From contig NC_067207.1 of NCBI RefSeq assembly GCF_026262505.1, positions 14,476,082 to 14,540,081 of the forward strand: a DNA stretch of 64,000 nt, given 5' to 3'. Below the pieces are notes generated by a model that was not told the origin of the DNA, made no database searches, and saw nothing but the letters and a program-made list of their open reading frames with translations. The position numbers and the translations under genes are program-made. Origin of the DNA: Trichomonas vaginalis G3. Taxonomy: Eukaryota > Parabasalia > Trichomonadida > Trichomonadidae. Position 1 is the stretch's first letter. Every line of letters begins with the position of its first letter. Shown one piece after another: positions 46,496 through 57,881 of this stretch.

Positions 46496-46545
46496 ACAGG
46501 TACGAAAGGAGGAAGGCATTTATGAATTATTTTTGAAGAACTGAT

Positions 46546-46620
46546 GGTGTCACTACGTCACCATGTGTCACCAGGTTAATTAACTTCTCTTAAAATTACT
46601 GACAGCATGACATTTTGACA
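46546..46620 (+). repeat. Iteron-like repeat, copy B
   Basis: 75 bases, one or two mismatches from copy A, 50 bases further on, and directly downstream (3') of the primase-helicase gene. Confidence 0.85.
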
Positions 46621-46660
46621 TCACAGCAGGATTAATGCAAAAATAAATTCCAATCATACT

Positions 46661-48877
46661 TTATAAAGCTTCATTTACAGGTATTTCATCGTCAGTAAAT
46701 GAATCCTCATTATCGTTTGGTTCAACCTGTTTATATAATCCTTTCATTTCTTCTTTCAAAACATAACACCATGTTTGTTTACCATCTATTCTTCTCTGTT
46801 TCCTATCACATTTATCCTTAATGCTCATTTGGAAATTCTTGTCTTTCATGTCTGATGGTTTGCAGAATAGAGCATTTTTACACGTCATACCTGCACACAA
46901 TTCATCATAATGTGTATTTATCCATTCATCTAAAGGATTTGTTGATAATTCTATTAAATCTTGTTTGGCTTCAGTCATCGGTATTATTCGTACATTAAAT
47001 GATGAAAGGTCGTAATTGATAAAATATGTTAGTAAATTATCATAAAATTCCTTTGTGCATGAATTCATCAAATTCTTGAAGTAATCAAATTGACCCTTAA
47101 ATTTACCATTTACTCTTAACACAACGTATCTTCTGTCTCCAACTTCAATTTTGACAGGGTAGACGTTATTAGTTACGAAAATGAAATTGGCAACATTCTG
47201 AGCAGTTCTTCTGGGTTGATTCTTTTCATTAATTCTAATCTCATTATCCGTAATAATTGATTTCAAAGCGTTGAAGTTTGCGAGTCTGTCTTCACCTACA
47301 TTCTTGAGTTCATTAAGTACAAGAAACATTTTATTCTCAACTACAGAATTGAAATTACCCGTTAGCTCACCTATTTCAGTAATGTTTTTGCATGAATAAC
47401 CAGCAAGAAGTTCAGAAATAATGTCTGTAAATCTGTTTTTACCTGTTCCCTGAAGTCCTTTCAAAATAATTGTTGTTTCATTCTTGATTCCAGGATGTTG
47501 AATCATTGATGCAATCCAGCCGAGAAGGTATTTATACACTTCATCATTATTATCACAAATGGCTTCTTTAATGAAATTCATAAACATCTCAATTTTTGAG
47601 TAATCTGGCTTTTCGAGAACGTTGTATTTATAACCTTGAAACGTTGAGAAAACATCTGGGGAATCAGATTTAAAGCAAACACCCTTAACGGTTAATGAGG
47701 ATAATTGATTTAGTAGTACATCCCATGCTGTTATTGTTTTACCTTCTTCTTTAAATAATTTAATCATTTTAAGTGACTCTTTCATGTTTGATTGAAGAAC
47801 GAATGATATTTGATTCATTTTGTCGTGGATATTATAGTCCTTTTGAATGAAATATTTATTTCCACAATCTACAAAACGGATTACACGTGATAAATCCTCA
47901 ATTACTTCAGAACTGTTTTTATACTGATGATTTTCAGCTTTACGTCTAATATCTGTTATCAAAAACGAATCATCAAGTTTGATATCAAATGTTATTTTTG
48001 GCTTACGTAATAAAGGTAAAACGTATTCATCATAATATTCTTTTAGAATCTTCACTAAAACAAATGGAGAAGTCATTAAATGTGCATATCTACTACGTGC
48101 TTTTTCAAAATTACTTTTAGCATTTTCTGTTAAACTGCAGAAGTTATAAACGTTATCGTAGGCTTCATTAATTAAATGATTAGGTAACGAATTAATAGCT
48201 TGAAACAGTGTGAACAATGTTATTTCTTTTTCTAAATTCATGTTTCCACCGTCATTATGTACTTCAAAATCACTAATACCATCGACTATGCTTTGAGTTA
48301 GTTTATCGTCAATGTTTACATCTTTGTTTTCATTCATGATAGTCTTTATTTCTTCGTTCTTCTGTTCAACTCTTACCTTAATATTCAAATCATTTAATAT
48401 ATCGTTTACGGTTCTAGTTAATGTTGAATCATAATTTCCACGAATGAATGAGTATGTATTGATTGGTTCTGTTGCATTCTTGCGAACTCTTGAATCAGCC
48501 ATAACTACTAAAGAACGCTTTGAATCATCCATAGAAGTCATTATATCAATATCGTAATCATTACATGAATAACATTTAATCATTCTGTTCGAAACTGAAT
48601 AGAAGAAATTGGTGTTGCAATAAATGTGAAGACCTCCTGAAGCGGTTTTAACGATAACATCTTTATCAGAAAGTTTTGATAGAATGTCTTTTCTAACTGT
48701 TTCTTTAAGTTCATCATTGTACGATTTATTGATATCAATATCTATAATCGTTAAATTTGAAATTTTATTTACTAATAAAGCCACACCAGTTTTCCTTCCT
48801 CTTCCTCCATCATGTTTGAGGTAGTTGTGTAAATCAATCTTGTTTTCACCAATTCTTTCGTTGAGGGTTTTAGTTTC
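46661..48877 (-). pseudogene. Element B: primase (AEP)-SF3 (D5-like) helicase, main part
   Basis: The main part of the gene reads leftward to 46661. The front shows an archaeo-eukaryotic primase/prim-pol pattern (IIDIDI, then TASGGLHIY, then YDIDIMTS). A D5_N-like middle follows, then an SF3 helicase with Walker A (LKGLQGTGKNRF), Walker B (KMFLVLNEL) and a sensor strand (NFIFVTNN). Such proteins start and drive replication of virophages, poxviruses and Polinton-like viruses. The gene is interrupted by the MULE at 48878, and its 5' piece lies beyond it at 57076-57159. The open frame happens to run on into the MULE repeat to an ATG at 49009. Confidence 0.8.
48870..48877. repeat. Target-site duplication TTAGTTTC (left)
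   Basis: These eight bases touch the left end of the MULE and recur at 57068-57075 at its right end. MULEs make 7-10-bp duplications. Confidence 0.88.
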
Positions 48878-49665
48878 GAGATATAAAAATTGCTCACATT
48901 TGCTCACATTTTGGCACTTTTTTGTACGTTTGTCAAAAAATTGTGAGGAAGATCTCACAAAAATAGTCAAAATGTGAGCAAATTTTGAGAAGTGCTCACA
49001 TTTTGACATACGATTATTTTCATACGTTTTTTTGATGAATTCTAATAAAACTTCATTACCACTTTCAGAACGAAGCGTAACTTTTCAGCACGTAACGCTC
49101 TATCATGTGTAGTGACATATTATTCAAAAAAACTCAGATTGCTTATCTTATAATAACAATTTCATTAGAAAAAATGCACGATTTCACGCTAAAACTTTGA
49201 AGCAATTCTTAAATTCGGATAAAAAATCGATATGTATTACACTTTAAACTTCAAAAAATGGTTCAAAATTTAGACTTAGTTTATCTTAACAATATAGCAG
49301 ATTTTAAGCCGAACAAGTAGGAGTAATAGAAATAGCTCTTGAAAATAATTACAATTAGTAATATGTAAGTCAAAGTTCGAGTATTCTAATAAATAAACGT
49401 TCCGGATTTTCTTTACTACAAGAATCAATACTTAATATATAGAAGCAACAGTAAAAACTTATTAGAGATTCAAAAAGAAAGTTGACTAAAGAGAATCTTT
49501 TTATATAAGTAATTTTATTTTTTTGAAATACGAGATCGAATAAACATGTATTTTATTTTATTACTATAATAATACGTTTTTACATAGTAAGAAAGTTTAG
49601 AGACTGAAATGAAATTAAAAATTGAGAAAAAAATAAAGCTTTTCTATAAAAATTCATATTAATAT
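48878..49665 (+). repeat. MULE left terminal inverted repeat (788 bp)
   Basis: Inverted match of 56280-57067. The outer 130 bases are rich in TGTGAGCA/TGCTCACA motifs, which may serve as transposase binding sites. Confidence 0.9.
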
Positions 49666-50078
49666 TTATTTGATTGAGTTAAAGTTATCCAATTTATTTG
49701 GTTCAGTTTAAAATTATTTGTATTTAAAATATTTTAGAAATATTTACAATAATATTCATATAATTATCGATTAAATCGTTGCAGAAAGTAAAATGATATA
49801 ATTTGCTATATTTAGAATTTAAGAAATTTTAAATGGTGAAAAAAAAATAGAAAAAATATGAAAAAATAGACAAAATATTGGAGACTTCTAATTAAGAATG
49901 AAAGACTTGTCATTATTCTGGAATTCATAGCATGAAGATATTGTAAGGTACATTATGTATATATATATATACATCTTTCCATCAAATAATCTTCAATCTA
50001 CTTATAAAAAATATTAAAAAAATCATAAAAATGTTTATTATAATAACGATAAAGTTGAATAGAAATCAATGTTACATA
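49666..50078. other. MULE non-coding DNA, transposase 3' side
   Basis: AT-rich, with a TA run near 49960. No gene is seen. Confidence 0.6.
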
Positions 50079-53000
50079 TTATTGAAATAAATCATCTTCG
50101 GCAATTTCAATGTTTTCTATCTTTTCATTTTTTGTTTCTTCTAAATTTATTTGAATGTCATCAAGTATTTGATCACTTGACATATACCTTTCAATTTCAA
50201 TATCTCTGAAATCAATTCCAGAATGTTTGGACAAATCCTTATATTTTTTCATTATATCCTCAGGAATTAATGATATTTCCAGACCAAAATGCTCTTCAAA
50301 TAACTGAATCTCTTCATTTATTTTTTTCAATTTAATGAAATACGACTGTTTATGATCACTTGTGTTTTTATCTGCCCGTGCATATCGATGCAAAATCGCT
50401 AAATCCACTTTCATTAAAGTGTGTACCGTCTTTAAAATTGTGGGATGTGAATATACAATATTTGTATTTAACACTTTGTTGTACGATTCTACGCCATTAT
50501 TAGAATAAATATTGTCGAATACTTTGAGCTTGCTGATTGAATTATAGCTTGTGCTCCATGTTTTAATAAAGTATTTTGCAAATTCATTTGTATCTTGAAT
50601 GCATTTAATTTTATTACAAACCAAATCAAAAACTTCTTCTGGCATGAATGGAGAAGCGCATAATAACTTTAAAAGAATTTTATTGTTAAGATCTTCTGGA
50701 TCACATTTTTTCTTGAAATTCTTAACTAATGCTGCAATAAAGTGATATATGCATCCAGTCAATATGGTTTGCTCTCCTTTTCTTTTATAAATTGAGCCTT
50801 GAAGTGCTTTTTCGAAATCAGTTGTTATAACATCAAATGTTGATAAAGGAATTTTAATATCAGTATCATACTCCATAATACTAAATACTCTTTGATAATC
50901 AGTTTCTGTTCTTCCCGTCATGATTATATGTAAAAACGGTAGATACAGTTGAGTTGCTTGGTCAAAAATTAACAAATTTAATAATTGGCCATTCATTATT
51001 GATACAGGAACGACTTTGAAGGTTCCATCAATAAAACAATGTGATGAATACCGTGCAACTCGAATGAAACGTTCCAATCCAAAAAATAATAGGCATTATC
51101 ATTTTTTGTGCTTTGGGTAATAAAATATGATCTTTGATTAAAAAATTCTAACATTTCATTAATAAGATCAATCTCTGATTTTGATTTGACAGGATGAACT
51201 TCATAATACAGCTGTTGGACTTTCTTCTCTGATATCTGAATGAAATTAGTAGACTGGGCTTGATTACAGTCATATATCAGTTGATTTGCATACTTTCTTG
51301 TTTCTGATATCGTTGCGGTTGGATTTTTGACAACATAATCTTGAACTTGAGATTCAATATCATAGTTCATTGGATTTGTTCCTTTAATTATTTGAGATTG
51401 TTTTGCAGGTCGGCAGTTATGAAGTTTCCTGTCTGGTTTTTCTTCAGGAGAAATATTTAATTTCTCATCAAAGACTTTTACATGCATACAAAAGTTGCAT
51501 CTAGGTTTATATCCGCAATAATAAATAATTTCTAAATAATTATTATGAGCATTGTAACGTTGAAATCTCAAAGGATGACCATTTGTATATATGGTTAATG
51601 AATATTTAATACGTGCGGATTGGGAAATTGAAAATGTATGATAAGTCCTCAGAATATTTTTGATTCTTTTTCGGTGAATCTCTTTATTTTTATCATCAAA
51701 AGATTGATAATTAGGAATAAGTTCAATGCAAGCTTTATTAACGATAATAGATTGTTTATGCGTTGAAAAATTATTTTGGTAATCATAAGCAAAATTTGGC
51801 ACTAGATGTGTATTTTGTAAATCTGTTAATGGAGAATTATCGGTTAAATGATTAGAAATTTGGGAAGAATAAGAAGCAGTTTCATTAGGTAGTGAGGATT
51901 GATGCTGAGGGATTTGACGCTGAATATCCGAATTTATTGTTGCATTTTGTCTTTGATTTGTGTTTGGAGGAGTAACTCCACTTATTGTTGCAGTTTGTCT
52001 TTGATTTGTGTTTGGAAATGAAACTGCATTTATTGTTGCAGTTTGTCTTTGATTTGTGTTTGGAAATGAAACTGCATTTATTGTTGCATTTTGTCTTTGA
52101 TTTGTGTTTGGAAATGAAACTGCATTTATTGTTGCATTTTGTCTTTGATTTGTGTTTGGAAATGAAACTGCATTTATTGTTGCATTTTGTCTTTGATTTG
52201 TGTTTGGAAATGAAACTGCATTTATTGTTGCATTTTGTCTTTGATTTGTGTTTGGAAATGAAACTGCATTTATTGTTGCATTTTGTCTTTGATTTGTGTT
52301 TGAAGGAGTGACTCCACTTATTGTTGCATTTTGTCTTTGATTTGTGTTTGGAGGAGTGACTCCACTTATTGTTGCATTTTGTCTTTGATTTGTGTTTGGA
52401 GGAGTAACTCCACTTATTGTTGCATTTTGTCTTTGATTTGTGTTTGGAAATGAAACTGCATTTATTGTTGCAGTTTGTCTTTGATTTGTGTTTGGAAATG
52501 AAACTGCATTTATTGTTGCATTTTGTCTTTGATTTGTGTTTGGAAATGAAACTGCATTTATTGTTGCAGTTTGTCTTTGATTTGTGTTTGGAGGAGAAAC
52601 TCCACTTATTGTTTCATTTTGTCTTATATTTGAATTTTGAGCAGTTACTCCACTTATTGTTGCAGTTTGTTCATCTAATAAAATTTGTTCATTCTCCTCC
52701 TCTTTGAATTCATTGAATTCTTCGGAACTTAAATATCTGTTTAATAGAGAATCCGAGTTTTCGTTGTCTTCATCTTGAAATGGCCAATTCTTTCTTATAT
52801 TGTTATCTTTATCATGAGTTTCTATAGAAAAATCATTTTTATCCTTTTGTTTACTTTCTTCATCATAATCGATATCACTATCATTCTCACTATAAGAATC
52901 TTCAGCTTCTTCATTTGGTAAAATTGTCTCATATAATTTATTTTTATTTCCATCTGAAATTGTTACTTTATACTCTCCTTCTAACATTTTTTTAATTTCA

Positions 53001-53419
53001 TCAACAGGATTGAATACTTCCTGAAGACAATTGAAATTCATGATTTTAATTGCTTCTTCTATTATGTTATTGCTCATATACAACGCAAACTTGGCTGCCC
53101 ACAATAAATTTTCGTCATTTTGTGATATTTGATTAATCTTTTTGTCTTGATCTTCAGAAGTTTTTATACTGTTTACAATCGGAATTGAAAATAAGTTAAA
53201 AGGCTTCTTTTTTCTTTTAATATTGATAGTAATTTTGTTATTACAGCGCAAATTATCCAGAACACCTAAATTTTTGTTATTTGTTGTTAATTCGAATGTG
53301 TTTAGAGGTAAACTTAGCTTGTGAGATATATATAAATAAAGTGTTAATGCTTTAACCGCTCTTGGTGGAATGACATATAATTTTGTATCCTTATAAATAA
53401 ATTTAATGTAGTTTTCCAT
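50079..53419 (-). pseudogene. MULE transposase with FLYWCH-like zinc cluster, one frameshift
   Basis: The ATG at 53419 (MENYIKFIYKD) is chosen over an upstream GTG. The order is: a ubiquitin-like/helical front, an acidic part (about 170-230), a 15 x 16-residue repeat block (51941-52660), a zinc cluster (YYCGYKPRCNFCMHV ... LHNC, FLYWCH/WRKY-GCM1-like), a helical linker, and the MULE catalytic domain. There IDGTFKVVP gives the first Asp, TTDFEKAL the second, GCIYHF the MULE CxxH pair, and NNGVESYNK the likely Glu. The frame shifts by one near 51070, between YYFLDW and ERFIRVARYSSH, just before the first catalytic Asp. As read, no full protein is made. The rest is intact, so the break is recent or a sequence error. 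Confidence 0.88.
51941..52660 (-). repeat. 48-bp minisatellite inside the transposase gene, 15 units
   Basis: 720 bases make exactly 15 units of 48 bp, each coding 16 residues. Two main flavours, TISGVTPPNTNQRQNA and TINAVSFPNTNQRQNA, alternate in blocks. The units differ by few bases and stay in frame. Confidence 0.95.
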
Positions 53420-56279
53420 TTTTGTCACTTTTTAAGATCTTACAAAATATAGTTGATTTTTATCACTATTGAAATAAGATAAATAATGTAAGGACTCTAA
53501 TTTTGTTATAAATATGAATGAAAACAGTAAAATGGATAACTTAAATATATAAAAATAAATATTGGAACAAAGCTATAACAAATTTTCATTCTTATTTATA
53601 AATTGATAAACCAAAGTAATACATTTTATTACATTTCGTGTAACATATACTAATATATAGATATTTTTTGAGATAATGTATTTATCTGTAAAAATTGTAT
53701 GTGATCAAATTTGATTGATAAATTTATTCAGTAATAATAAATTGCATGTACAATATATTATTGTCTTGCCATTTTTTTGCTCATAATAAAAAATCTTTAA
53801 AAATGATAACAATAAAAGAGTATTAAGTAAAAATTTATACATCCAAAATATATTTCAGTAACAGCATAATACGCCTATGCTAATTTTTAGTTCTTAAATT
53901 AAATAGATGTCCCTAATCCCATAGATATTCACCAAACTTGGCAAATTCTGAACGTGATCTACATATCCCTAGCAAGTAGATCATATTGGTATACGTATCT
54001 TGATCAAATAAAAAGAATATTTGTTGAATAATTTCTGTTCAAATTAAAAGTTCTTCAACTTACGGTAAATCTATCTGCCTTAAAAAGTATTACGATATTA
54101 TGCAAAGTCAATTTTCTCCAAAAAAATATTTGAAGATGATACTTTAAGTATACCAAAAATACAAGAATTTTGAGAGAACTCAATGAATTTTTGTGAAGGT
54201 GGAGTTAAATTGAGAAGATTTTTGGTCAGAGAAAAACAAAAATTACTATCTGATAAAATGGTATTAAAATGAAAAAAGTTTAAACAAAGGAAATGAAGAA
54301 TTTATATTATATTAGAATTTAAAGAGTAAATATAAAAGATTGAAAGAAAGAATAATAATAGGATTCTTGAATGCAACATTTGGAATGATGTTTCCAGTTG
54401 TAGATGTGTTAAGCAAAGAGAGATAATGATAGTTTCTTGAGTTTTGAGTTAAGCTTGTTGTAGATGAGAGAGAAATTTTGACGAGACTGAGGAACTTCAT
54501 TTGGAATGATGTTTCCAGTTGTAGATGTGTTAAGCAAAGAGAGATAATGATAGTTTCTTGAGTTTTTGCAATTAACCATCCTCAATGACTATTGTTTTAA
54601 TATAATTTTTAAATTTTTTAAAACTGACATTTTAGTTGTATATTTTTTCTAACAAAGGTACATTCACTAGGCGATAACAGTAAAATGGGATGAAAATATG
54701 ATAAATAGCATCCCTATATAGTGCCAAACAATATTTATACGGGCCAAAAAAATTTGGCTAGAGATTTGGCGAGTTATAAAACTTAGAAAATTGAGAGGGA
54801 TTTTTATTTTTGAATTTTTTTGGAAAGTTAAAATTGCGATTAAAAATCGATTTCCAGGAGAACTAAGCATCTCATCATATATTTAAATCGATAAAAATAT
54901 TAAATAATAGTTGAATAGTATAACAACGTGAAATTATGGCTGAATCTACAGAAAAAATGAACATATTTGACATTTTTGAAAATTCATACGTTAGATGGTG
55001 ACAGACTCATAAACTATACTTTAGCTAAGATTGATATATGGTTTCAACAACACATGGTTAAAATTGTAAAAATATTTTAGATTTCAAAAAGGTATATATG
55101 GTAATATAATGGAACAAAGTCAACAAATAGCATGTTAAATATGTTATAATTAACTTTTTATTAGATCCAATAGTAGATATCGAATGGTTTCCAGCTTTAT
55201 GGTTAAATATTTTCTTTTCGAGCTTCTCTTTAACTGTTGTATTAAGGTTGTAAATTTTTGATGCTAGAAACTATGGAATCTTCTTTGCTGCTGCATTTTT
55301 CTTGAGAGTTCTTGCAATTTCGAATAGATCTGCGCATTGTATGAAATTGAGGCTTTAAAATATCTTGAAAACAGAATAGGACTGCTTTTCCAAAGGAATG
55401 CTTACTTGTAAATCAGAGAGTTTCAAAATTGAGAGCAAGATTATCATCATAACTTTCGATTTTGCTGCGAAAAAGGAAGACAAGTAATTAACAAATCATT
55501 TACTGTTGTTCATCAAAAGAAGAAAACTTTGATAACAACTAATGATGATAAAATCAAGCTATCTTTTAATATTTTAAATTGATAAGACATTCAAAATATT
55601 TGAATGGTTTAAAATATTTTCTTTTAATTTCTATAAGATATTATCATGATTATATAATAAAATTTAAATTTTTATTCAAAAAGGCAATATTTCAAACTTT
55701 TAATTTCAAAAATCTTAATTCTGCAATAAGTGTATTTAATTGTAGCAAATTTAATGATCCTTCGTCATGCTTAGCAATTTGGAACTCATAAATTAATGAT
55801 TTCTTCAAGTAAAATTCTGCATTATTTCAAAAGTCAATAATTCTCTAGTAACTTTTCTTCAAACCCTAACCATTATATTATATGTATAATGGAGAATAAT
55901 TGCAAAGAAAGATAGCCGAATTTACTGGGTAGTTCTTGTGATGCGAAATAATTGCAAATTAACACATAGTTTTAACAGCATCAATCTCTTTTTGCTCTCA
56001 TTTAAATGCATTCGCACACTTTAATTTTGAAATATAAGAGTTTTGGAAATTATCAAATTTATCTGCTCAAATACTATAGATCTTCATAAGTGTTAATAGA
56101 ATCACCAGCCTTACATATAGTGTTTAATATAATGATGCACATCATACTGGGATTTATTCCTTATTCATCTAGTTATTATAAGATTTACAACCCCATGAAA
56201 ATTTAAAATTTTGTCAAAAATAGTGAATGTACCTTTTTTCTAACACAACTATCAATAAATTGTAATATCATTATACTAT
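53420..56279. other. MULE non-coding right part
   Basis: 2.86 kb with no protein-like frame. It should hold the transposase promoter at its left edge. It contains the 69-base direct repeat listed separately. Confidence 0.6.
54377..54566. repeat. Two 69-base direct repeats, 121 bases apart
   Basis: 54377-54445 and 54498-54566 are near-identical (CATTTGGAATGATGTTTCC...). They lie within the MULE. The role is unknown; they may be a local duplication. Confidence 0.85.
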
Positions 56280-57067
56280 ATATTAATATGAATTTTTATA
56301 GAAAAGCTTTATTTTTTTCTCAATTTTTAATTTCATTTCAGTCTCTAAACTTTCTTACTATGTAAAAACGTATTATTATAGTAATAAAATAAAATACATG
56401 TTTATTCGATCTCGTATTTCAAAAAAATAAAATTACTTATATAAAAAGATTCTCTTTAGTCAACTTTCTTTTTGAATCTCTAATAAGTTTTTACTGTTGC
56501 TTCTATATATTAAGTATTGATTCTTGTAGTAAAGAAAATCCGGAACGTTTATTTATTAGAATACTCGAACTTTGACTTACATATTACTAATTGTAATTAT
56601 TTTCAAGAGCTATTTCTATTACTCCTACTTGTTCGGCTTAAAATCTGCTATATTGTTAAGATAAACTAAGTCTAAATTTTGAACCATTTTTTGAAGTTTA
56701 AAGTGTAATACATATCGATTTTTTATCCGAATTTAAGAATTGCTTCAAAGTTTTAGCGTGAAATCGTGCATTTTTTCTAATGAAATTGTTATTATAAGAT
56801 AAGCAATCTGAGTTTTTTTGAATAATATGTCACTACACATGATAGAGCGTTACGTGCTGAAAAGTTACGCTTCGTTCTGAAAGTGGTAATGAAGTTTTAT
56901 TAGAATTCATCAAAAAAACGTATGAAAATAATCGTATGTCAAAATGTGAGCACTTCTCAAAATTTGCTCACATTTTGACTATTTTTGTGAGATCTTCCTC
57001 ACAATTTTTTGACAAACGTACAAAAAAGTGCCAAAATGTGAGCAAATGTGAGCAATTTTTATATCTC
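56280..57067 (-). repeat. MULE right terminal inverted repeat (788 bp)
   Basis: Reverse complement of 48878-49665, of the same length. Confidence 0.9.
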
Positions 57068-57075
57068 TTAGTTTC
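57068..57075. repeat. Target-site duplication TTAGTTTC (right)
   Basis: Identical to 48870-48877 and directly outside the right MULE end. Confidence 0.88.
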
Positions 57076-57159
57076 TGCCACAACTAATTCCTCAGCTAAT
57101 GAATCAATAACTTTTTCATCAGAAATGATAAAGTTACTGTTGTTGTTTGTTGCTGTCAT
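57076..57159 (-). pseudogene. Element B: 5' piece of the primase-helicase gene
   Basis: A short leftward frame from the ATG at 57159 with an acidic, Ala/Glu-rich helix. It is separated from the main part by the MULE. A T-rich box (TTTATTTTTTTATT) lies 10-25 bases before this ATG. Confidence 0.65.
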
Positions 57160-57221
57160 TTATATAGGAATAAAAAAATAAAAATAATTTTAAAACTAAC
57201 TTTATTTTTGGACTGCATCAA

Positions 57222-57307
57222 ATTTCCGGGAATGTTGTCAAAATGTCATGTTGTCATCATTTTTTAAAGAAGTTAATTAACCTGGTGACATGGTGACGTG
57301 GTGACAC
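57222..57307 (-). repeat. Iteron-like repeat, copy C (inverted to A and B)
   Basis: 86 bases with ATTTCCGGGAATGT at one end and GGTGACATGGTGACGTGG at the other. The reverse complement matches copies A/B over about 72 bases, including the GTTAATTAAC core. Confidence 0.8.
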
Positions 57308-57365
57308 TGAAAACATTCATGAAAACATTTACGAAACATTAACGTAAACATAAACGATAAAATTT

Positions 57366-57451
57366 ATTTCCGGGAATGTTGTCAAAATGTCATGTTGTCA
57401 TCATTTTTTAAAGAAGTTAATTAACCTGGTGACATGGTGACGTGGTGACAC
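57366..57451 (-). repeat. Iteron-like repeat, copy D (inverted to A and B)
   Basis: Near-perfect direct copy of C, 144 bases away. It lies upstream of the 5' end of the primase-helicase gene and downstream of the 95-residue gene's start. Confidence 0.85.
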
Positions 57452-57574
57452 CTTCAGTTATTCAAAAATAATTAATTATTGAATAACCTAAAAACCATAA
57501 ACGATAAAATATATTTCTGCAGTTCATCCATTACTTCATTACCTAATTAATTACAGACATAAAATATATTTAGT

Positions 57575-57862
57575 TCATAAAAATTTTTTGATTAATTTTG
57601 GCTTATTTTTATTCTTCCAGTAATCCTTTTCGAGTTCCGATAAATGTGTAGGGTTCGATTCTCTCAAATTTCTAGAAGGAATTTTATCATCCACACCTCC
57701 TTCATAAATGACAGTGTATTCATCTTTAACCTGATGAACTATATTTTCATCATAAAATCTCTTAATTTCTGTTCTATCATTAAATCCCGCATTCTTTGCA
57801 GCTTCATAGAATTTTTTAAATGACCTCCACGGTGATGATCCGAATACTTCTTTTAAACTCAT
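57575..57862 (-). CDS. Element B: 95-residue protein of unknown role
   Basis: Open from the ATG at 57862. It contains SPWRSFKKFYEAAKNAGFND and a DEYTVIYEGG strand, with a Lys-rich end. The family is not recognised. It starts 19 bases from the fibre gene's stop, in the same direction, so the two may share a transcript region. Confidence 0.5.
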   Translation of the reverse strand: MSLKEVFGSSPWRSFKKFYEAAKNAGFNDRTEIKRFYDENIVHQVKDEYTVIYEGGVDDKIPSRNLRESNPTHLSELEKDYWKNKNKPKLIKKFL

Positions 57863-57881
57863 TTATGTAAAAATAAAGATT

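Larger units (their letters stand above)
48878..57067. mobile_element. Mutator-like (MULE) DNA transposon, 8.19 kb
   Basis: Bounded by 788-bp terminal inverted repeats starting GAGATATAAAAATTG and by an 8-bp duplication. It carries one leftward transposase gene (50079-53419) and about 2.9 kb of non-coding DNA on the right. The two inverted ends are the same length with almost no differences, so the insertion is recent. It lies within the primase-helicase gene of element B. Confidence 0.9.

Noticed and set aside
49950-49980. TATATATA run as a promoter or origin
   Set aside because: It is a simple dinucleotide run without other signals.
51985-52707. Plus-strand frames of repeated LHFVFDLCLEMKLHLL
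   Set aside because: These are shadows of the 48-bp repeats of the transposase gene on the other strand.
57651-57660. GGGTTCGATT as a tRNA T-loop
   Set aside because: It lies inside a coding frame, and no acceptor or anticodon stems can be built around it.
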